The translations under genes were made by a program, and so were the position numbers. This document shows positions 44,078 through 53,075 of a stretch of DNA of 64,000 bases, piece after piece. The notes beneath the pieces were generated by a model that was not told where the DNA came from, ran no database searches, and was given only the letters and a program-made list of their open reading frames with translations. The stretch is from Halovenus salina (GTDB lineage: Archaea > Halobacteriota > Halobacteria > Halobacteriales > Haloarculaceae). How positions within the stretch are numbered: position 1 is the first letter of the stretch; each line of letters starts with the position of its first letter. The DNA is taken from the NCBI RefSeq assembly GCF_026410925.1, contig NZ_CP112972.1:1922001-1986000 (forward strand), in the 5' to 3' direction.

Positions 44078-46048
44078 GTGAGTGACCGTACCGCTGCCCT
44101 CGACGCTGTTATATTCGGGCTCGACATCCAGAGCGGCGACGTGCGCGGCGACGCACCCTCGTACGCGCTGGTCACCTTCGACGGCGAGACACTCGAACGC
44201 GACGTGGTCAGCTACCGCAAGCTCCGCCGCCGTATCGAGGACGAGGAGCCCGCGATGGTTGCAACGGACAACATGTACGAGCTTGCAGAGGACAAAGACG
44301 CCCTGGTCCACTTTCTCGGTTCGCTTCCCGACCGGACCCGCCTGGTCCAGGTCACAGGTGCCCACGAACCCGAGCCCCTCTCTCGGGTCGCCTCGCGTCA
44401 CGGCGTCCCCTACGCGAAGAAGCCGATGGCAGAGGCCGAGGCCGCGGCGCGTCTGGCGGCGGCGAACGTCGGCCAGGAGGTGACTGCCTTCACCGACACG
44501 ACCGAGGTGAAAGTCGCCCGTGGGCGGTCGACCGGGAGTGGCGGCTGGAGCGAGGACCGGTTCACCCGCCGCATCCACGGCTCGGTCAAGCGCCGCACAC
44601 GCGAGGTCGAGTCTGCTCTCGACAAGGCCGGCCTCGACTACGAGCGCAATGTCACAGAGAAGTACGGTGGCTTCGCCAACGCCGTCTTCACCGTCGAGGC
44701 CCGCCCCGAGGATATCCCGGTGTCGGCGAACCGCTCTGGCGACACCCGCGTCGAGATCGAGCGGGTCCGCCGTGACGGCGTCGAGTTCCGACCGTTGGCG
44801 AAGCGCCGTGACCCTATCGTCGTCGGCATCGACCCCGGGACGACAACCGCGGCGGCGACCATCGGCCTCGACGGCGAGGTTCTCGATGTGTTGAGTACAC
44901 GGACCGCAGACACGGCGGCGGTTATTGAGTGGATAATCGAGCGCGGACGCCCGATACTCGTCGCCGCAGACGTGACGCCGATGCCAGAGACCGTCGAGAA
45001 CATCCGCCGGAGCTTCGATGCTGCAGGCTGGAAACCCGACCGGGACCTGCCGGTGGACGTCAAAAAACACCGGACACGAGAGACGGGCTACGACAACGAC
45101 CACGAACGCGACGCTATCGCGGCCGCCCTGGGAGCCTACGACGCCCACAACGACCAGTTCGACCGTATCGCCGCCAAGGTGCCCCCGCGACAGGACCTCG
45201 GGACCGTCGTCGCGCGGGTCGTGGCCGACGAAGAGCCAGTCGAGGCGGTGCTCGCAGATCTCGCCGACGACGAGGAAGAGGACGAAGAGGACCACGAACA
45301 CGTCGAGCGCGAGCTCACCGACGAGGAGCGCCGGATTCGCCAGCTCGAAACACAGGTCGAGCGCCTGCAACAACACGTCGACGATCTTGAAACAACCGTC
45401 GAGCAGAAAGACGAGACAATCGCCGACCTGGAGGATGAACTCACCGAGGCGCGCAAACAGGAACGCCGCGAGGCACGCGAGCGCCGGGAGGTCACCCGGC
45501 TCGAACGCGAAAACCGCCGACTCGAACGCGAGCGCGACGAGGCACGCGAGGAAATCGACGCACTTGAAGGGAAGCTCGAACGTCTGAAGGCGCTGTGGAA
45601 ACTCGACCACTCGAACTTCGCTGACGTGGCCGAGAAGAAGGCAGGGCTGGCACCGGTGAAAGTCGTCGAGCAGTTCACCCACGACGCAATCGAGTCGGCC
45701 CACGAGCGCTTCGGGCTCGCCGAAGACGACATCATCCTCCTCCGAGACGCCAGTGGTGCGGGCCGCTCGACCGCTCAGCTACTCGCCGAGTTCGACCCGA
45801 AGATTGTCCTCCGGAACGGTGACCTCTCGGATATGGCCGACCGGGTACTGTTCGACCACGAGATACCGGTCGCCCCCGCCGACCTGGTGACTATCCAGGA
45901 GGTCGACGAACTCGCCGTCACCCGAGAGTCCGAGGTCAAAGCCGCCATCGAGGACTGGGAACGCCGTGCCGAGGAGCGCCGCCGACAGCAAAGCGCCGAG
46001 ATGGTCGACAGACTCATCAGCGAACACAGGGCTGACCGACCCAACTGA
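44078..46048 (+). CDS. DUF460 protein, RNase H-like with coiled coil
   Basis: 656 residues, starting at a GTG at 44078. The N-terminal half has a Ruv/RNase H-like core (IVVGIDPGTTTAAATIGLDGEVL, a DxGT-type strand), and PVDVKKHRTRETGYDNDHERDAIAAALGAY with the closing acidic residues. The middle is a long coiled coil rich in Glu/Arg (about 400-535). The C-terminus has a smaller domain. DUF460 is conserved in Archaea but its function is unknown; a nucleic-acid-processing role is inferred from the fold. No gene overlaps. Confidence 0.85.
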   Translation: MSDRTAALDAVIFGLDIQSGDVRGDAPSYALVTFDGETLERDVVSYRKLRRRIEDEEPAMVATDNMYELAEDKDALVHFLGSLPDRTRLVQVTGAHEPEPLSRVASRHGVPYAKKPMAEAEAAARLAAANVGQEVTAFTDTTEVKVARGRSTGSGGWSEDRFTRRIHGSVKRRTREVESALDKAGLDYERNVTEKYGGFANAVFTVEARPEDIPVSANRSGDTRVEIERVRRDGVEFRPLAKRRDPIVVGIDPGTTTAAATIGLDGEVLDVLSTRTADTAAVIEWIIERGRPILVAADVTPMPETVENIRRSFDAAGWKPDRDLPVDVKKHRTRETGYDNDHERDAIAAALGAYDAHNDQFDRIAAKVPPRQDLGTVVARVVADEEPVEAVLADLADDEEEDEEDHEHVERELTDEERRIRQLETQVERLQQHVDDLETTVEQKDETIADLEDELTEARKQERREARERREVTRLERENRRLERERDEAREEIDALEGKLERLKALWKLDHSNFADVAEKKAGLAPVKVVEQFTHDAIESAHERFGLAEDDIILLRDASGAGRSTAQLLAEFDPKIVLRNGDLSDMADRVLFDHEIPVAPADLVTIQEVDELAVTRESEVKAAIEDWERRAEERRRQQSAEMVDRLISEHRADRPN

Positions 46049-46164
46049 ACTCGCGCCGCGAAGCAGAAGTTCATATATCGCACAATATAATAATCTTCTT
46101 GGGATTCTTACCGGCGACAGATTGGCATAACGCACTCTTGTGTCTGTCTCGAACAACTAGTCGC

Positions 46165-46620
46165 ATGTCATCAGAGCGTGTCATCGAGTTACTCGAAACG
46201 GCTTACATGGACGAACTGGAGACGGTGATGAACTACCAGACGAACGCGATTGTCCTCGACGGCGTGCGTGCCGAGGAAATCAAAGAGAGCCTTCAGCAGG
46301 ATATCCAGGAGGAACTGAACCACGCACAGCAACTCGGCGAGCGCCTCAAACAACTGGATGAGCGGCCACCTGGCTCCGCGGAGTTTACCTCGCGACAGGA
46401 CTCTCTGCAGCCCCCCGAAGACTCGACCGACGTTCTCACGGTTATCGAAGGTGTCCTCGACGCCGAAACAGATGCTATCGACACGTACCGGAGTCTCGTC
46501 GAGGCGGCCGACGCGGCCGGCGATCCGGTCACCGAGGACCTCGCGGTGACAATTCTCTCCGACGAGGAGGCCCACCGGACCGAGTTCCGCGGGTTCAGAA
46601 AGGAGTACAGGACCGACTAG
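46165..46620 (+). CDS. Ferritin-like di-iron protein
   Basis: 151 residues from the ATG at 46165 (MSSERVIELLETAYMDELET). Two helical pairs of ferritin type: ETAYMDELETVMNYQTN (Glu/Tyr), QQDIQEELNHAQQLGERL (ExxH), DAETDAIDTYRSLVEAAD and ILSDEEAHRTEFRGF (ExxH). These match the E, E-H, E, E-H metal ligands of the bacterioferritin/rubrerythrin group. It probably binds iron for storage or peroxide defence. It is convergent with a small membrane gene. Confidence 0.85.
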   Translation: MSSERVIELLETAYMDELETVMNYQTNAIVLDGVRAEEIKESLQQDIQEELNHAQQLGERLKQLDERPPGSAEFTSRQDSLQPPEDSTDVLTVIEGVLDAETDAIDTYRSLVEAADAAGDPVTEDLAVTILSDEEAHRTEFRGFRKEYRTD

Positions 46621-46626
46621 CCCGGC

Positions 46627-46815
46627 CTACATCAACCCGCCCATCCCCATCGCCTGCATGAGGTTCGTGACCAGTCCATAGACCATCAGACCAAGGCCAG
46701 CAACAATCAGTGCGAGTGCACCGCCGAGGAGGAGACTCTCCCACGCCGCGAGCGCGACGCCGCCGACGAGCATGAGCAAGCCGACAACACCGGCGAGACC
46801 AAGATTCTTGAGCAT
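46627..46815 (-). CDS. Small conserved haloarchaeal membrane protein
   Basis: 62 residues from an ATG at 46815, too short for a confident family call. Two hydrophobic segments: [21 protein letters not shown] and [17 protein letters not shown], followed by the Met/Gly-rich tail [10 protein letters not shown]. The pattern MLKNLGLAG... is familiar from many haloarchaeal genomes, but no function is known. It lies between the ferritin-like protein and eIF-1A, divergent from the latter. Confidence 0.72.
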   Translation of the reverse strand: MLKNLGLAGVVGLLMLVGGVALAAWESLLLGGALALIVAGLGLMVYGLVTNLMQAMGMGGLM

Positions 46816-46907
46816 ATCGGCACGTCTTCGGCCGCGAGTATAAACGTCTCCTTTTGACGCTGGCGCAAGTGGAAGATTTAAACTATATCGATGCCGAACG
46901 ACCCGGT

Positions 46908-47195
46908 ATGAGTGACAACGAGGGACGGAAGAACCTGCGGATGCCCGAGGACGACGAAGTGTTCGCGGTCGTGACCAATATGCTGGGCGCAAACCGCGTC
47001 AACGTCCGCTGTATGGACGGCGTCGAGCGAACGGCCCGCATTCCAGGGAAAATGCAAAAGCGCATCTGGATTCGCGAGGACGATGTCGTCCTCGTCGAAC
47101 CCTGGGACTGGCAAGACGAAAAGGCCGACATCACGTGGCGCTACGAGAAACAGGAGGCCGACCAACTCCGCGAGGAAGGCCACATCCAAGAGTAA
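46908..47195 (+). CDS. eif1A: Translation initiation factor eIF-1A
   Basis: 95 residues. S1-like OB fold that helps bring the initiator tRNA to the small subunit. Characteristic segments: [64 protein letters not shown]. The start at 46908 is supported by a TATA-like TTTAAACTATA about 26 nt upstream; the longer frame to 46854 has no such support. It stands alone, as usual for haloarchaea. Confidence 0.95.
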   Translation: MSDNEGRKNLRMPEDDEVFAVVTNMLGANRVNVRCMDGVERTARIPGKMQKRIWIREDDVVLVEPWDWQDEKADITWRYEKQEADQLREEGHIQE

Positions 47196-47241
47196 CTGCC
47201 GGGGCTCGTCTTTCTCACTCATCGCAGTCGGTGTGGCGATG

Positions 47242-47284
47242 TTCTCGACCGTGTCACGGATATCAGTGCATGACCGCGTGTGAC
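47242..47284. repeat. Dispersed 43-bp repeat, copy B
   Basis: Partner of the segment at 36875-36917 (33 of 43 positions identical). The hairpin of copy A is not conserved here, so the shared feature is the sequence itself. It lies 47 bp downstream of eIF-1A. No function is assigned. Confidence 0.5.
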
Positions 47285-47382
47285 GTCCCCTCTCTCAACA
47301 CTCACACAGCACTTCTGCTACTAGGTCGTGCGGTTGTTTGCGTCGCTACGGGGCGCTACCGATATAAAAAATCGTGCTCGGA

Positions 47383-47970
47383 TTACTTCCGGGACTTGTT
47401 ACTGGAGAGACTTGGCCGGGTCCGCTCGGTACCCTTGCCTTTCGACTCCAGACCGCGGTTCTGTGTGCCGGCGCTCGTGAGACCACGCATCGCGCGGTTC
47501 TTGTGTGTGTCGTCGCAGATCCAGTTCAGGTCGTCGTCGTTCTCGATTGCCGGATGCTCGGGGTCCAGCATGATGACTTCGAACCACTTCTGGCTGCCGT
47601 CTTCCCCGACCCAGTAGGAGTTGAGCACGCGCAGATTGGTGAACTTCCGGGTGCATCGCTCCTCGCCGATGCGCTGGATGTTCTTGCGTCGGTTGAGCCG
47701 ATTGACGCCCTGGCGAGACGAGCGCCGGCCAGCCTTGTGGCGCTGCTTGCGTGCGCCGCCCTTGCGGACGCTGACGCGTGCGAGGACGACGCCCTGCTTT
47801 GCCTTGTAGCCAAGCGAGCGTGCCTGGTCGAGTCGGGTCGGGCGCTCGATGCGCTCGATAGCGCCCTGATTGCGCCATTCCTGCTGTCGTTCCCACTGGA
47901 GCTGTGCGACCTTTCCGTCGTCCGGGTCCTTCCATGCGTCCCGGATGTGTGAGTAGAAGCTTCGTGCCAT
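47383..47970 (-). CDS. rpl15e: Ribosomal protein L15e
   Basis: 195 residues; large-subunit protein of Archaea and eukaryotes. The basic N-terminus MARSFYSHIRDAWKDPDDGK, the YKAKQGVVLARVSVRKGGARK stretch and NSYWVGEDGSQKWFEVIMLDPEHP are diagnostic. It has the usual basic C-terminal tail (RTRPSLSSNKSRK), here somewhat extended. It is preceded by a gap of about 180 bp containing its promoter. Confidence 0.97.
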   Translation of the reverse strand: MARSFYSHIRDAWKDPDDGKVAQLQWERQQEWRNQGAIERIERPTRLDQARSLGYKAKQGVVLARVSVRKGGARKQRHKAGRRSSRQGVNRLNRRKNIQRIGEERCTRKFTNLRVLNSYWVGEDGSQKWFEVIMLDPEHPAIENDDDLNWICDDTHKNRAMRGLTSAGTQNRGLESKGKGTERTRPSLSSNKSRK

Positions 47971-48148
47971 CGTATCACCACGGGCGTTGCGTGGTTCAAA
48001 CCGTCGACGAGGTGACCCTCGTGTGGTTCACATCCCGACCTGTCTACAACAGGTGCCCACCGGTGCCCGTCGTCCTGGTAGGTGTCCTTCTGTATTCAAG
48101 TTGCAGACAAAAGCCCTTCGAAGCTAGCCTGACGCCTGTGGCGACAGT

Positions 48149-48511
48149 CTACGGCAGCTCCTCGTCGCCTTCGATAGAAACGTCACCGGCCGGCTTGCTC
48201 AGGTACGCCGCATAGAGGACCATCGCCGCAATCGTGAAATCGAGGCTGTGTTCGATGACGTGGTGGTACATCATCGGAACGACTCCCGAGACGGTCCCGA
48301 CGCCGATGAACGACCGGATGAACAGCGCCCCGACCGCGACGGTGACGACGACATAGCGCCGTGACCGACGCCGCAGACAGGTAACGACACTGGCGACGAA
48401 CAGGAGTCCGGTGCCGACGCCAGCGAGCAGGATGATGCCGAGCAAGACCAGCGATCCCTCGACACCCGGCCACTCGCCGGCCGAGCTGAGTACTGCCGTG
48501 CTGTACTCCAT
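48149..48511 (-). CDS. Small membrane protein of unknown function
   Basis: 120 residues from an ATG at 48511 (MEYSTAVLSSAGEW). Four hydrophobic segments: LVLLGIILLAGVGTGLLFVASVVTC, YVVVTVAVGALFIRSFIGVGTV and two further toward the C-terminus, where DFTIAAMVLYAAYLSKPAG ends the protein. It is divergent from the winged-helix regulator at 48637, an arrangement that would allow the regulator to control it. Family function is unknown. Confidence 0.7.
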   Translation of the reverse strand: MEYSTAVLSSAGEWPGVEGSLVLLGIILLAGVGTGLLFVASVVTCLRRRSRRYVVVTVAVGALFIRSFIGVGTVSGVVPMMYHHVIEHSLDFTIAAMVLYAAYLSKPAGDVSIEGDEELP

Positions 48512-48636
48512 CGTATGCGTGTGTGTACGACAGGCGCTGTTATGAAAGGTGCGCCCGCTCCGGGAGTTCTCCATGGCTGGGAAACCGCCGGCCGTTTATA
48601 TACGCGCTCCCGTAGATTGAGCTAGGTGAACGTCTA

Positions 48637-49146
48637 GTGTCAGAGACGCGGTCACACGTTCGTGAGTGTATCCACCGAAACCCCGGCATCCACTTCAACG
48701 CCGTCAGCCGGAAACTCGACATCGCGACCGGACAGACGCAGTACCACCTCCGGAAGCTCTTCCGGCGCGGTGACATCCAGCGCGAGTCCATCTGTGGACG
48801 GACTCACTACTACCCGCCAACGTACTCCGAGTGGGAACGGGGCGCGATTGCGCTGTTGCGCCGAGAGAGCACCCGCGAGGTTGTCGTCCTGTTGCTCGAA
48901 CGCGAGCGCGTCCCGCCGGCTGATATCGCCGACCGCCTCGGGACCGCCCGCAGCACCGTCGAGTGGCACCTCTCGAATCTCGTCGAGTACGACGTCGTCC
49001 GGAAGACCGACACTGACGACGGACTGGTCGTCGAGCTGACCGACTCCGAAACGACCTATCGGCTGCTCCGGGAGGTCGAACCACGCCTCTCCGACCGGCT
49101 CGTCGACCGGTTCTCGCGGCTCGCCGACGAACTCCTCGCCGAGTGA
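48637..49146 (+). CDS. Winged-helix transcriptional regulator with two wHTH domains
   Basis: 169 residues from a GTG at 48637. Two winged helices are visible: HVRECIHRNPGIHFNAVSRKLDIATGQTQYHLRKLFRRGDI (N-terminal), and LLLERERVPPADIADRLGTARSTVEWHLSNLVEYDVVRKT (C-terminal). This doubled ArsR-like layout is common in haloarchaea. It would bind DNA as a dimer and is divergent from the membrane gene, with 125 bp between. The inducer is unknown. Confidence 0.88.
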   Translation: MSETRSHVRECIHRNPGIHFNAVSRKLDIATGQTQYHLRKLFRRGDIQRESICGRTHYYPPTYSEWERGAIALLRRESTREVVVLLLERERVPPADIADRLGTARSTVEWHLSNLVEYDVVRKTDTDDGLVVELTDSETTYRLLREVEPRLSDRLVDRFSRLADELLAE

Positions 49147-49299
49147 CTGCATGTCGGCTGTGGTGCCGAAAACGCTATCTCTCTCACAGGTTGTTCTCTC
49201 TGTACAGTTTTCGTACCGCCGGTCTGCCAGGAGTGCTCCGTGTCTGTACGGCCATACCTTCGGAGGATCGTTCTAATGCGTGCCCTCTGTCGGAATCTG

Positions 49300-49763
49300 T
49301 ACAAGTGGTCTACTTCAAGCAACATCCTTTCGTATCGTCTTTTGACTGACAGCATGGTCGTGAGCTTGTCGGCCACACGTGAGTCAATCATCTTGTCTCA
49401 CCCCATCGCCTCCAACTCGTACGGGGGGACGGCCGTGACGCGCTTGTTGCGGACCGTCATTTCCTCATTGACGACCCGCGCGCCTAGGTCAAGAAACCGC
49501 TCCAGGCTGACGCTGCCTGGGAAGCCAATGTAGTTTTAGATGTGCGCACACTTCGTGATCGCTGCCATCTCGCCGTCGAAGACTATCGCGCAAATTCCGT
49601 ACCGGGCGGTGAAGACGGCGGCCGAGATGAACAGCTCGCCACCTTTCGCTTAGAAGGCTATTCCACCGGAGTTGAGCGGGTACGCTTCCACCGTTGGCGG
49701 CTCCGGAAGTCCGTACTCCGACGGGTCGCCAAGCGTGCCGGCGACGACCCACTCATGCGCTTG
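49300..49763 (-). pseudogene. Decayed gene with three in-frame stop codons
   Basis: Minus-strand frame beginning AHEWVVAGTLGDPSEYGLPE keeps coding character and codon bias for about 120 residues but is broken by TAA at about residue 35 (after GGIAF), TAA after KCAHI, and TGA after ELEAMG. Other readable pieces are GELFISAAVFTARYG and GFPGSVSLERFLDLGARVVN. I do not recognise the family. It starts right after the stop codon of the binding-protein gene at 49767, so it was probably the next gene of that operon. The remaining 49147-49300 shows no gene. Confidence 0.55.
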
Positions 49764-49766
49764 GAT

Positions 49767-51023
49767 TCAGCTGTTCCCCGAAATGATATCTGCAACGAGC
49801 TGGTGGTCGAATAGCTGTTCGTCAGGACTGAACTCGGGGTACGTGTCACCGTTCTCGTAGCTCGGCCACGCGCCAAACTGCTCCGGGTACAGTTGCTTGG
49901 CGGTCATCTCCAGCTGGAAGAGGTTCATCAGCGGTCCCTGCCAGCGTGTTCCCTGAACAGCCACTCGGTCGTTCTGGACCGCGGCCAACTCGCGGCCGAC
50001 GGGGTCCTCATTGAGATTCTGCCGCAGCTGCTCGAAGTCGACGGCATCCGTGACCGTCCACAGCGCCAGCAGCACGTCGGGATTGGCGTCCAACACGGCC
50101 TCCATATCGACCTGTTTGAACGCACCGTCCCACTCCTCGTCGCTGAAGGCGTCGACTGCCCCGAGCGGCCGGGTGTGGGCGTTGAAGTAGCCCGGCGCGT
50201 TGAGCCGGAGCACGTAGATCGTCGAGAGGTCCGCCGAGATCGAGAGGAACGCCGCGGTCGGGCGCTCGTCCTCCGGCGGGAGCCCGGCCTCGATGGTGTC
50301 ACGCAGGTCGTCGTGGACGGCTCGCAGCTTTTCGTACCGGGATTGCTCGCCGTACAGGCTCCCGACCTGCTCGAACACGTCCCAGAGGCGGTGGTACTCG
50401 TAGTCGTCAGTCCACTCCTTTGGCGGCGACTGGTGGAAACTGCTGTAGTAGTTACCGAGCCACGGGCCGGCATTTTCGGCGATTTCGTCGACGTCCTCCC
50501 GCGCCCAGTTGTCCTGGGTCGTCACCCACGCGGGGTCGACGAGGTGTAGATCGCTGTCGAATTCGTACAGCTGCTCCTTTGAGAACCCGTACGCATCTGT
50601 TCTATCACGCCACGCGATTTCGACACCGTCGAGACCGGCGGTGAAGTACTCCAGCGTCGAGGCGGTGCCGTCCCACCAGACGCTGTTGACGCTCTCGCCG
50701 CGGTCGAGCGCGGTCGCCATGTCGGCGAACCACGGGAAGTGAGTAAACACATTCGTCGGCGGCTCCTCCAGCGTGACTTCACCGACCGGCGACAGCTCGG
50801 CGGTGTACGTCGGCTCCTCGGTCGACTGTTCGGTTGGGGTCGACTCATTCGCCGTTTCGGTCGGTTCTGGTTGCTCCTCGGTGGGCGTCGGGCTCGAAGC
50901 CGACTCCTCCGATGACTGCCCGATACATCCTGCAAGCAGTCCCGAAACAGCGAGCGTACTGCCGCACTTGATCGCCGTTCTCCGGGTTAGCGGGTTTGCT
51001 CGATTCGTGTTGTCTTCATTCAC
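49767..51023 (-). CDS. Iron/siderophore-type ABC transporter substrate-binding lipoprotein
   Basis: 418 residues from the GTG at 51023, which lies 2 bp after the upstream gene's stop codon. A Tat lipoprotein signal is seen: TRRTAIKCGSTLAVSGLLAGC with the lipobox Cys. The body is a FecB/FepB-type (TroA fold) binding domain, e.g. NVFTHFPWFADMATALDRGE, LHLVDPAWVTTQDNW and NPDVLLALWTVTDAVDF. It would capture an iron chelate outside the membrane. No permease or ATPase of this system is in the window. Paralogue of the gene at 51026. Confidence 0.85.
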   Translation of the reverse strand: MNEDNTNRANPLTRRTAIKCGSTLAVSGLLAGCIGQSSEESASSPTPTEEQPEPTETANESTPTEQSTEEPTYTAELSPVGEVTLEEPPTNVFTHFPWFADMATALDRGESVNSVWWDGTASTLEYFTAGLDGVEIAWRDRTDAYGFSKEQLYEFDSDLHLVDPAWVTTQDNWAREDVDEIAENAGPWLGNYYSSFHQSPPKEWTDDYEYHRLWDVFEQVGSLYGEQSRYEKLRAVHDDLRDTIEAGLPPEDERPTAAFLSISADLSTIYVLRLNAPGYFNAHTRPLGAVDAFSDEEWDGAFKQVDMEAVLDANPDVLLALWTVTDAVDFEQLRQNLNEDPVGRELAAVQNDRVAVQGTRWQGPLMNLFQLEMTAKQLYPEQFGAWPSYENGDTYPEFSPDEQLFDHQLVADIISGNS

Positions 51024-51025
51024 GT

Positions 51026-52234
51026 TTAAATCTCTCCGTTGATGATGTCTGCAACCCGCTGGCGGTCGAACAGTGTGAGTGAGTCCTCCCGAAGCGTCTC
51101 TATCCCGTTCCACTCGCCGAACGCCTCGGGGTAGAACTGCCTCGCCGCTGCCTCTGTTTGGAAGAGGTTGACGACCGGACCTTGGTAAGCTGTGCCACCA
51201 CGGTACAGCCGGTCGTTCTGTACTGCTGACAACTGACTACCGATCGGATCCGCACGCATCGTTTCCATTTTAGACTCAAACTCCTCGGTTGAGACGTGCG
51301 AGAAGCCGTACTGGAAGACGATGGCGTCGGGGTCGACCTCGAGCAGTTGCTCGTAGTCGAACTGGCCGTAGCCCCCCTCGATGTGGTCGTCAAAGGCCCC
51401 ACGCATCTCGATGTCGCGGTACTGCTTGTGATTGTTCCCCTCCTGAACGGGATACACGTAGAACGTGGCCTCCTCGAATTTGGAGTTGACAGAGACGAGG
51501 CCGACGGACGGTCGCTCCTCTGACGGTGGCAGCATCTCTTCGATGGTCGCCTGCATGTCGCTGTGGATGGACGTAAGTGCCTCGTACCGCTCTCGCTCGT
51601 CGAAAGCGTCTGCGACGACCTCGAAGGCCTCGTACAGTGAGTAGTATGGGTAGTCGTGCCAGTCGTCGCCACGCCGCCGGATATAGTTCCCAAGAAACGG
51701 ATTGACCTCGGTAGCGATTTCCTCGATGTCGTCCTCACCCCAGTCGTCGGCTAAAACGCTGATCCAGTTGGGATCGAACAGGTGGACGTCAGCGTCCAAT
51801 TCGTAGAATATCTCCTTGTCGAACTCGCCGCCACCAGAAATCGGCGAGACGTCCTCAAAGGAAACCTCGACGTCTGGCAGTAGATCATAGAACACGTTTG
51901 GCATGCCCTCTGGGTCCCACAGACCCTGAAGGCTATCGGCCTTGCCTAGGGCAATTCCCATGTCGCCGTACGTACTAAGGTAACTCACCCAGGTCTCCGG
52001 CGACTCCTCGAATTCGACGGTCCCCATCGGTTCCATCGACACCGAGTAGCTCTGGTCCTCTGGCGTGGACGTCTCTGTCGCAGTCGATCCCCCGCTACTC
52101 GTCTCCGTCGGCGTCGATTCGGAGTCAGCCTGACTCGAGCACCCTGCAAGCAGTCCCGCCGCCACGAGCGCGCTGCCGTGGCGCATGTAGTCTCTGCGCG
52201 TCGGTCCGACCCCGTCTCCTGTTTCGCCTCTCAT
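51026..52234 (-). CDS. Iron/siderophore-type ABC transporter substrate-binding lipoprotein, second copy
   Basis: 402 residues. Tat lipoprotein signal PTRRDYMRHGSALVAAGLLAGC. Binding-protein body with LHLFD/DVHLFDPNWISVLADDWG, YYSLYEAFEVVADAFDERERYEAL and DPDAIVFQYGFSHVSTEEFE. The lead gene of a two-gene operon with the paralogue at 49767. Directly before the ATG is an iron box (52238-52253) with a TATA stretch (AAATAAAATAAAAG, 52251-52264) behind it, so it should be repressed when iron is plentiful. Confidence 0.87.
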   Translation of the reverse strand: MRGETGDGVGPTRRDYMRHGSALVAAGLLAGCSSQADSESTPTETSSGGSTATETSTPEDQSYSVSMEPMGTVEFEESPETWVSYLSTYGDMGIALGKADSLQGLWDPEGMPNVFYDLLPDVEVSFEDVSPISGGGEFDKEIFYELDADVHLFDPNWISVLADDWGEDDIEEIATEVNPFLGNYIRRRGDDWHDYPYYSLYEAFEVVADAFDERERYEALTSIHSDMQATIEEMLPPSEERPSVGLVSVNSKFEEATFYVYPVQEGNNHKQYRDIEMRGAFDDHIEGGYGQFDYEQLLEVDPDAIVFQYGFSHVSTEEFESKMETMRADPIGSQLSAVQNDRLYRGGTAYQGPVVNLFQTEAAARQFYPEAFGEWNGIETLREDSLTLFDRQRVADIINGEI

Positions 52235-52237
52235 GCT

Positions 52238-52253
52238 TTTAGGCTAGCCTAAA
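52238..52253 (-). promoter_or_regulatory. DtxR/IdeR-type iron box
   Basis: Perfect 16-bp palindrome TTTAGGCTAGCCTAAA, core TTAGGCTAGCCTAA (52239-52252), ending 4 nt before the ATG of the binding-protein gene and overlapping its TATA region. It matches the known DtxR-family consensus, used by haloarchaeal Idr/SirR repressors. A weaker second copy, TTAGGCGAACCAAA (52275-52288), lies 36 bp upstream. Iron-dependent repression is the expected effect. Confidence 0.78.
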
Positions 52254-52386
52254 TAAAATAAAAGTGTTCTGATTTTAGGCGAACCAAAAAGTCGAAACGC
52301 TCTCCTATTGTCGTGTATCGTATCTCTATTACTGTTCCGTCGTCGAGGTGATCAGCAAGAAATAACATTTGACAATGCAGACGGCG

Positions 52387-53075
52387 GTGTTCAGATAAGG
52401 ATTGAAGAGTGAGGCGTAGCGTTTTCTGAGTGACCATGCCCGAAAACGCTAGCCTCAGCGGTAGTATCGACCAGATCGACTTAGAGTTTATTGAACGCGA
52501 AGCGACACCGCGATTTGTGATGAAACTCAGTATTCAGCTGCATCTTGCTGGACTGTCGCTTCCGAATACTGTTTCAGTTCTCGAAATATTCGGTGTCGAA
52601 CGTGCACGTTCCACCGTTCATAACTGGGTTCACAAGGCAGATTTACAGCCCAGAGAAGGACAAAGCCCGGATCACGTTGCGGTTGATGAGACCGTGATCC
52701 GACTCAACGACGAGCAGTATTGGCTGTACGCCGCCGTCGACCCAGAAACAAACGAATTACTGCATACACAGCTTGAACCGACAACAAACAAGGTCATCGC
52801 TCACGCGTTTGTTGCTGAACTCCGCGAGAAACACGACGTTGACGATGCCGTGTTTCTCATTGATGGCTCGCACTCGCTGAACGCTGCGTGTTCAAGACAC
52901 GGCCTCGATTTCAGATACGAACGCCATGGAAATCGCAATAGTGTCGAACGTGTATTTCGTGAAGTAAAACGACGAACCTCTTCGTTTTCAAACTGTTTCA
53001 GCAACGCCGCCGCAGACACAGCTGACGACTGGCTCAAATCATTCAGTTTCGCATGGAATCAGCTTATCTGAACAC
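52387..53075 (+). mobile_element. IS6-family insertion sequence
   Basis: About 690 bp with 13-bp inverted ends GTGTTCAGATAAG (52387-52399) and CTTATCTGAACAC (53063-53075). One transposase gene fills it; its TGA stop is inside the right end. No direct repeat is seen at the edges, which is usual when IS6 elements rearrange or delete neighbouring DNA. It sits where the promoter and N-terminus of the third binding-protein gene should be. Confidence 0.85.
52436..53071 (+). CDS. IS6-family transposase
   Basis: 211 residues from the ATG at 52436. DDE catalytic residues: VAVDETVIRLNDEQYWLYAAVD (Asp), VFLIDGSHSL (Asp) and NSVERVFREVKRRTSSF (Glu). An N-terminal HTH-like stretch (SLPNTVSVLEIFGVERARSTVHNWVHK) should bind the ends. 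Haloarchaeal IS6 (ISH14/15-like) members have this size. No frameshift is seen. Confidence 0.93.
   Translation: MPENASLSGSIDQIDLEFIEREATPRFVMKLSIQLHLAGLSLPNTVSVLEIFGVERARSTVHNWVHKADLQPREGQSPDHVAVDETVIRLNDEQYWLYAAVDPETNELLHTQLEPTTNKVIAHAFVAELREKHDVDDAVFLIDGSHSLNAACSRHGLDFRYERHGNRNSVERVFREVKRRTSSFSNCFSNAAADTADDWLKSFSFAWNQLI

Noticed and set aside
47971-48148. tRNA gene upstream of L15e
   Set aside because: The GTTCA-like motifs do not fold into a cloverleaf and no matching acceptor stem was seen.
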